NCBI GenBank assembly: GCA_036971715.1
Contig: JAVHJL010000007.1
Coordinates: 3,241,997 to 3,305,996, forward strand
Direction: 5' to 3'
Origin: Arthrobotrys musiformis
Taxonomy: Eukaryota; Ascomycota; Orbiliomycetes; Orbiliales; Orbiliaceae
Length of the DNA stretch: 64,000 nucleotides
Below are positions 59,566 to 64,000 of this stretch, piece by piece. The notes under the pieces are model-generated. The model did not search any database, was not told where the DNA came from, and worked only from the letters and a program-made list of their open reading frames with translations. The translations under genes were made by a program, and so were the position numbers. Numbering within the stretch: the stretch's first letter is position 1; each line of letters opens with the position of its first letter.

Positions 59566-61515
59566 ATGAAGTTTGCAGTTTTCGCCGCTCTTTTCGCATC
59601 CTCGGCACTTGCCGACTATCGTCCCGACGATAAGTATTGCTGGGATCGATGGGACAAATGGGATCATCATTGCCCGTCCACTACTACTAAATACGGTGGA
59701 ACCGTTACCAAGACTGTAAGTTTGCGTCCGTACCGATGCGCAACAACAGACGTTGTTTTATAGTTATCTTTGTGCGCGTGCTAACCCCGGTTGTAGTCCA
59801 CCAAAACATGCACTTCTACGAAGCTTGTAACCAAGACTTTGACGTAAGCATAATCCGAATCATTGTTGGCGGCGTTATACGGGCTTTTCAAATTAACATT
59901 GGCATTTAGTATCCCCAAAGGCACTAAAACCATCACCAAAACGAATGCCGGGGTCAAAACTACAACGATCACGAAGACTAAAACGACTGCCCCGAAGACT
60001 ATCACGATTACCAAGACCGTGGCAGGCGGCTATCCAGCAACCACCACAGTCACAAAGACATTGACTTTGAATGGATATCCTGTGACGGCGGTATGATTCC
60101 TTTTGCCATAAGTAAACGCTTGATGAATTAATCGTCTAACTTGCGGTTTCTAGACTGTAACGCGTACTGCAACCGCTACCAAAGAAACTACCGTCACTAT
60201 TCCAACAACTGTCACCTTGCCCGGGGAAGAGCAAACCACGGTGGTAACCACCACCATCACTTTGCCAGGTGAAGATGGAGAAATTGTCACAGTCACTGTC
60301 CCGACTACAGTGACTCTCCCTGGTGAAGACGGAGAAGTTGTCACAGTCACTGTCCCGACGACTGTAACACTCCCTGGTGAAGACGTTACTACTACTCTCA
60401 CCGAGGAGCCCGTTACCACTACTATCACTGAGGAGCCTGTGACAACTACAATTACCTTGCCAGGCGAGGATGGTGAGGTTGTTACTGTCACTGAGCCCAC
60501 TACCATCATCGAGTCGACTACGATCGTTGAGCCCACTACCATCACCGACTCGACTACTATTGTTGAACCAACTACAGTTACCGAATCCACTACCATCGTT
60601 GAGCCAACCACTATCACTGATTCTACTACTATCGTTGAGCCCACTACCATCACTGAGTCTACAACGATTGTTGAGCCAACCACCATCACTGACTCGACTA
60701 CTATCGTTGAGCCAACCACCGTCACTGAATCCACTACTATCGTTGAGCCAACCACTGTCACAGACTCTACTACTATTGTTGAACCTACCACCATTACTGA
60801 ATCCACTACTATCGTTGAGCCAACCACCATCACCGACTCTACTACTATTGTTGAGCCAACTACGGTTACTGAATCCACTACCATTGTCGAACCAACCACC
60901 ATCACTGACTCGACTACTATCGTTGAGCCAACAACTGTTACTACCACTTCTGTAACCACAACTGTCACTACCACAACAACCACATCTGTCACTACCACAA
61001 CAAGCACGAAGCCTGCTAGCACTGTTACTACCACTTCCACTTCTTCGGTCGCTGCTTGCCCCACTGGAAACCCAGTTGTCAATGGAGACTTTAGTTCTTC
61101 TCTTACCGGACCGTGGTACACTTTGGAGGGTGACGGTACTGTGACCCGCACTTCGGTCGGCGGTAGTTACGGGTATGTTCTCAAGGGTAGCTCTGGATCT
61201 TACAGCAGCTGCGGAAGCTCGCCCCAATATATCCTTCAAGCGGTTACAGTTTGCCCTGGCAGCACTTATAAAGCATCCTTCGAGTTCAAGAGGGGTTCGA
61301 GTTCGGGTGTAACCGTCAAGCTTTATGTTGCAGGTAACGCACTCGCTGGTGGATCGATAACCTCTCAAAGCTTTTACGCAGCACCTACCATCGGCTCAGG
61401 CACTTTCACAGCTTCGTCTAACAGCGTTCTTTTGATGATCGAGATTGTTTACAGCAGCTCATCAAGCTCGAAGGAGGCATATGTCGATAATATCGTTTTG
61501 ACAAAGCTCACCTAA
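59566..61515 (+). CDS. repetitive Thr-rich adhesin with CBM-like C-terminus
   Basis: 579 residues from exons 59566-59715, 59797-59843, 59910-60090 and 60154-61515. Three introns have CTAAC-like branch sites close to the acceptor. A signal peptide (MKFAVFAALFASSALA) leads to an aromatic/Asp-rich start, Lys/Thr-rich KTITKT repeats, LPGEDGE repeats, then twelve 12-residue units of the STTIVEPTT type (about 60500-60935). The last 150 residues (from CPTGNPVVNGDF) form a galactose-binding-like, carbohydrate-binding-type domain with FEFKRGSSSGVTVKLYV and a terminal DNIVLTKL strand. Expected role: secreted or wall-bound adhesin with a glycosylated spacer. No GPI signal at the C-terminus. Confidence 0.92.
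60500..60935 (+). repeat. 36-bp tandem repeat arranged as 72-bp dimers
   Basis: Twelve 12-codon units. The residue before each Ser alternates strictly Glu, Asp, Glu, Asp along the array (IIES, ITDS, VTES, ITDS, ITES, ITDS, VTES, VTDS, ITES, ITDS, VTES, ITDS), so the copied unit is 24 codons (72 bp). Synonymous positions vary between copies. Confidence 0.9.
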
Positions 61516-61977
61516 AGCATTAGTAGTTAGAGCTCTCCAATCAGGACCCAAGCGTCCTTTGTAATATTAATTGTAATAATATTTCTCGAATACTTCACGC
61601 ATTTATCACACTTCAGATATAGATGGCTATTGCATAAACCTGAAAGTGTTCTAGTTGTAGTTTGTGTTGTATTTGTAACACATGTAAATTCGCCTAAAAA
61701 TGCAACCTAATGCGTAGCGTCAGCTTGCCTAAAATGATGGGCGCGGATTGGCGTCTGCACGCCAGACGCAGGCCAAGGTTGATCCCAGGATTAGTTTGGA
61801 CGTCATGGTTCCGGTAACAAAACGGATATTCGTGAACGGAAAAGCCCAGGGCAGAGCGGGGTCAAGAATATATAAAGCGTAGGCTATTCCATCAGGTCTG
61901 TTAACCCACAAAATTTCTAACTTTAACGTCACTGGTACGAGAAGTTCGAAATTGCGGCTTTATCAATTTTTTTCAAG
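61516..61977. other. intergenic between adhesin and terminal lectin genes
   Basis: AT-rich 3' DNA of the adhesin, then the promoter of the lectin with a TATATAAAG element at about 61869-61877. No other gene seen. Confidence 0.55.
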
Positions 61978-63181
61978 ATGGGTGCGTCGAACAACACGCA
62001 CAAAAGCTGCGGACCCTGAGATATTGAACCAGAGCCTAACATTTCGTTCGAATAGCCCACGCGAAAGACACTTTACTTGACCATAGCGCCTTTGCGGTTG
62101 CTGATGTTTACGAGTACCAGCACGCTAAGATGTACATGGTGAGTGTACCTGCGTGAAATGTCGTTGCGATGTCCACTAACGTGTCGCTCCCGCAGACGTA
62201 CTTCTGTCAAGGGGTGTCTGGTAAAATTTACCAAATCAAATCGTTATACCGCGATCATAGTCCCACTATCATCGAGAATCCACTTGCACATTGTCAAGTC
62301 TCGGTAGCCAGTCCCGCGGCCGCTAGCGGAACACCCCTCGCGACTGTTGTCCACTACGATGGACCAGGAGTTCCAACGGTACATTTATTTTTTTTAGGCA
62401 CATCGAGCAAAATTGAAGAAATTGTCTGGGTAAATGGCGAGAAAACTGGACACAATTTTCTCAATATCCAGGCTGCTACAAACAGCGACCTTAGCGTGAT
62501 TTCTTGGAGGCAAGATAAAGGTAAAACATTGATGAAGTAAGTTGAACTGATATCTATTCATGATATTTCCTTTCAAATAATTAACATAGCCCCTTCAGGA
62601 TCTTCTTTCAAGCTCCGGATGGTAGTATTCAAGAATATGACAACATGGGCTCGGATTCCTGGCAGAGACTCGGTGACTCGCTTTATGATTTCGATTCAAG
62701 TTCCACACACACACATGAGAAGCCTCTGTCCGGAACATCTCTTGCGTTCGTCAATCTTTCTCTCGACAGACCGAATCTTCGGGGGTTTTGGCAAGCCGCA
62801 TCTTCAAACGCCATAGTGGAAGGCTCTAGCCAGGGGCTGGACTGGACTATCAAAGGCCGCACCGTCGAAGTCTTCCCTCCGCATATCCCAATAGCAGCCG
62901 CCTGGGAAGGCAAAAGAACAGACCCTAAAACTGTCCTCTATCACATTGCTGATAGAGATATTTTTAAGACAGTTATTGGCAATAAAGCTGAGAAGATTAG
63001 CACGATCCCAGCTGATGAGGGTTCAAGAATAGCTGTGAACGTTTCGCCTTCTGATGGAGGTGTTCAGATAATCGCATCTGGTGCTAAGCACATCATTCGA
63101 CGGGTGTTTCCCAAAAATGGAGAGGGTTGGCAAAGCCCACATCGGATTGTACTAGAAACTTCTTCCCCTTTAGCAAACTAA
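61978..63181 (+). CDS. fucose-type (Aleuria-like) beta-propeller lectin homologue
   Basis: 336 residues from exons 61978-61981 (ATGG), 62056-62138, 62196-62536 and 62599-63181. Introns one and two have CTAAC branch sites 18-20 nt from the AG. The protein resembles the six-bladed propeller family of Aleuria aurantia lectin: repeated strands of the type TVHLFFLGTSSKIEEIVW, IFFQAPDGSIQEY and GVQIIASGA, each followed by a Trp/Glu-containing turn. Family members bind L-fucose between blades. Here several blades are divergent, so binding-site number cannot be judged. No signal peptide. It is the last gene before the telomere. Length (AAL is about 312 residues) fits. Confidence 0.82.
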
Positions 63182-63563
63182 CTACTATTTCCTATTTCAT
63201 TTACTGTCAATACGAAGCTCTACTTAGCAAATATTTAAAAGACTCTTGCCAAATTTTTTTATCAATACAAAATTCTTTTTCTTCCATACAAAGTAATACC
63301 GTGCTACTTTATATTGTTCATGGGAATTTGTCTCTCTGTTTGTCTCCCTAAGAGGTATAATGTGTTGGAGCCAGTGCCTGGCTCCGATACTGCCCATACA
63401 AACGAGTTGTGGTCTTGGCAAAAAAATCAGCACTGGCTCCAGGCGCTGGCTCCATTACTAGAATAGGAAAAAACCTAGGTCCAGAATAAGAAAAAACCTA
63501 GGCTCAAACACAGGCTGACCAAAACCTAGCCTAGAGCCTGGCCCAAACACAAAACCTAGAACA

Positions 63564-63598
<35 letters not shown>

Positions 63599-63810
63599 AG
63601 TCGGTCAACGCAGAATCTCGACGGATCCAGAACAAATAAAATAGAATAGAATAGAATAGAAACAAATAGAATAAAATAAATCAAAAAGAACTAGTTTCAC
63701 AGCGAAACACGCACACAAACACAAATCCGCAAAAATGCACAGAAACGTTCACATAGCCGCGTGAAAGAACCCGGGGGCAAACCGCGGAGTTGACCCCGCA
63801 GGTAACGCGC
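63182..63810. repeat. subtelomeric low-complexity block
   Basis: Between the last gene and the telomere. It contains a perfect 8-bp hairpin GGAGCCAG..CTGGCTCC (63367-63385) with two more CTGGCTCC copies (63433-63452), at least four AAAACCTAG-type motifs (63467-63559), an A30 run (63565-63594) and an AATAG pentamer tract (about 63639-63660). No exon recognised. Confidence 0.8.
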
Positions 63811-64000
63811 GTTTGGTTTGGTTATGGTTTGGTTATGGTTATGGTTATGGTTATGGTTATGGTTATGGTTAGGGTTAGGTTAGGGTTAGGGTTAGGGTTA
63901 GGTTAGGTTAGGTTAGGGTTAGGTTAGGGTTAGGTTAGGTTAGGTTAGGGTTAGGTTAGGTTAGGGTTAGGTTAGGGTTAGGTTAGGGTTAGGTTAGGGT
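63811..64000 (+). repeat. telomeric repeat array, right chromosome end
   Basis: The G-rich strand runs 5' to 3' toward the end, as expected for a right telomere. The proximal part has TTTGG units and seven TTATGG units (about 63812-63866). The distal part mixes TTAGGG with five-base TTAGG and ends in alternating TTAGGG-TTAGG 11-mers. Confidence 0.97.

Noticed and set aside
60136..61368. 410- and 333-codon minus-strand frames with Gly/Ser/Asn- or Val-rich repeats
   Set aside because: Antisense shadows of the Thr-rich adhesin repeat; the plus strand has a signal peptide, introns and a folded C-terminal domain.
62379..62395. Possible short intron GTACATTT..TTTAG in the terminal lectin
   Set aside because: Too short for a spliceosomal intron; reading through gives the propeller strand TVHLFFLG in frame.
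1..64000. tRNA, rRNA, CRISPR or transposon genes
   Set aside because: No T-loop/acceptor-stem pairing, spaced direct repeats, transposase, integrase or reverse-transcriptase motifs were found by eye; a covariance-model scan would be needed to be sure for RNAs.

Overview
The window is the right end of a fungal chromosome. It contains fungus-specific families (Zn2Cys6 regulator, DUF3425 bZIP-like factor, RTA1 and DUF3712 membrane proteins), short spliceosomal introns of about 50-130 nt with GT..AG ends and CTAAC-like branch sites, and a G-rich telomeric array (TTAGGG, TTAGG and TTATGG units) running to base 64000. A filamentous ascomycete (Pezizomycotina) is the best fit. I cannot fix the class; an early-diverging one such as Orbiliomycetes or Pezizomycetes is only a guess. 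Most gene models below are my own splice joins. Each was accepted only if the frame closed exactly from start to stop and gave a family-like protein.

Layout. 0-2 kb: a degraded or unrecognised coding relic. 2.2-4.4 kb (-): a catalase gene whose conserved core can only be joined through micro-exons of 4, 6 and 12 nt. 5.9-8.5 kb (-): a Zn2Cys6 regulator, followed by 5.4 kb without a recognisable gene. 13.9-24.0 kb (+): a DUF3712 membrane protein, a CHORD/CS co-chaperone, an unrecognised membrane-anchored charged protein and the Erv29/SURF4 ER cargo receptor. 24.9-28.5 kb (+): a patatin/Tgl-like protein without the nucleophilic serine, then a transporter-like multipass protein with a PPPY motif. 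28.7-32.2 kb (-): a short-chain dehydrogenase and a cysteine-rich single-pass surface protein. 35.5-44.2 kb (+): a large single-pass surface protein, an unrecognised charged protein and a wall protein with 62 consecutive serines. 45.2-49.1 kb: mitochondrial rhomboid protease Pcp1 (-) divergent from a small Tma17-type proteasome-assembly chaperone (+), then a DUF3425 bZIP-like factor (-). 51.5-55.7 kb (-): an RTA1-family membrane protein and a 107-residue single-pass protein. 58.2-63.2 kb (+): an accessory subtelomeric block with a beta-trefoil lectin, a repetitive adhesin with a carbohydrate-binding-like C-terminus, and an Aleuria-type fucose-lectin homologue. The stop codon of the last gene lies about 0.63 kb from the telomere repeats.

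Housekeeping functions (Erv29, Pcp1, Tma17, CHORD/CS, catalase) lie in the interior. The last 6 kb looks like a fast-evolving surface and recognition region: two unrelated lectins flank an adhesin. Intergenic DNA is generous, AT-rich and unusually full of A/T homopolymers of 18-30 nt. I saw no convincing tRNA, rRNA, transposase, reverse transcriptase or CRISPR array.
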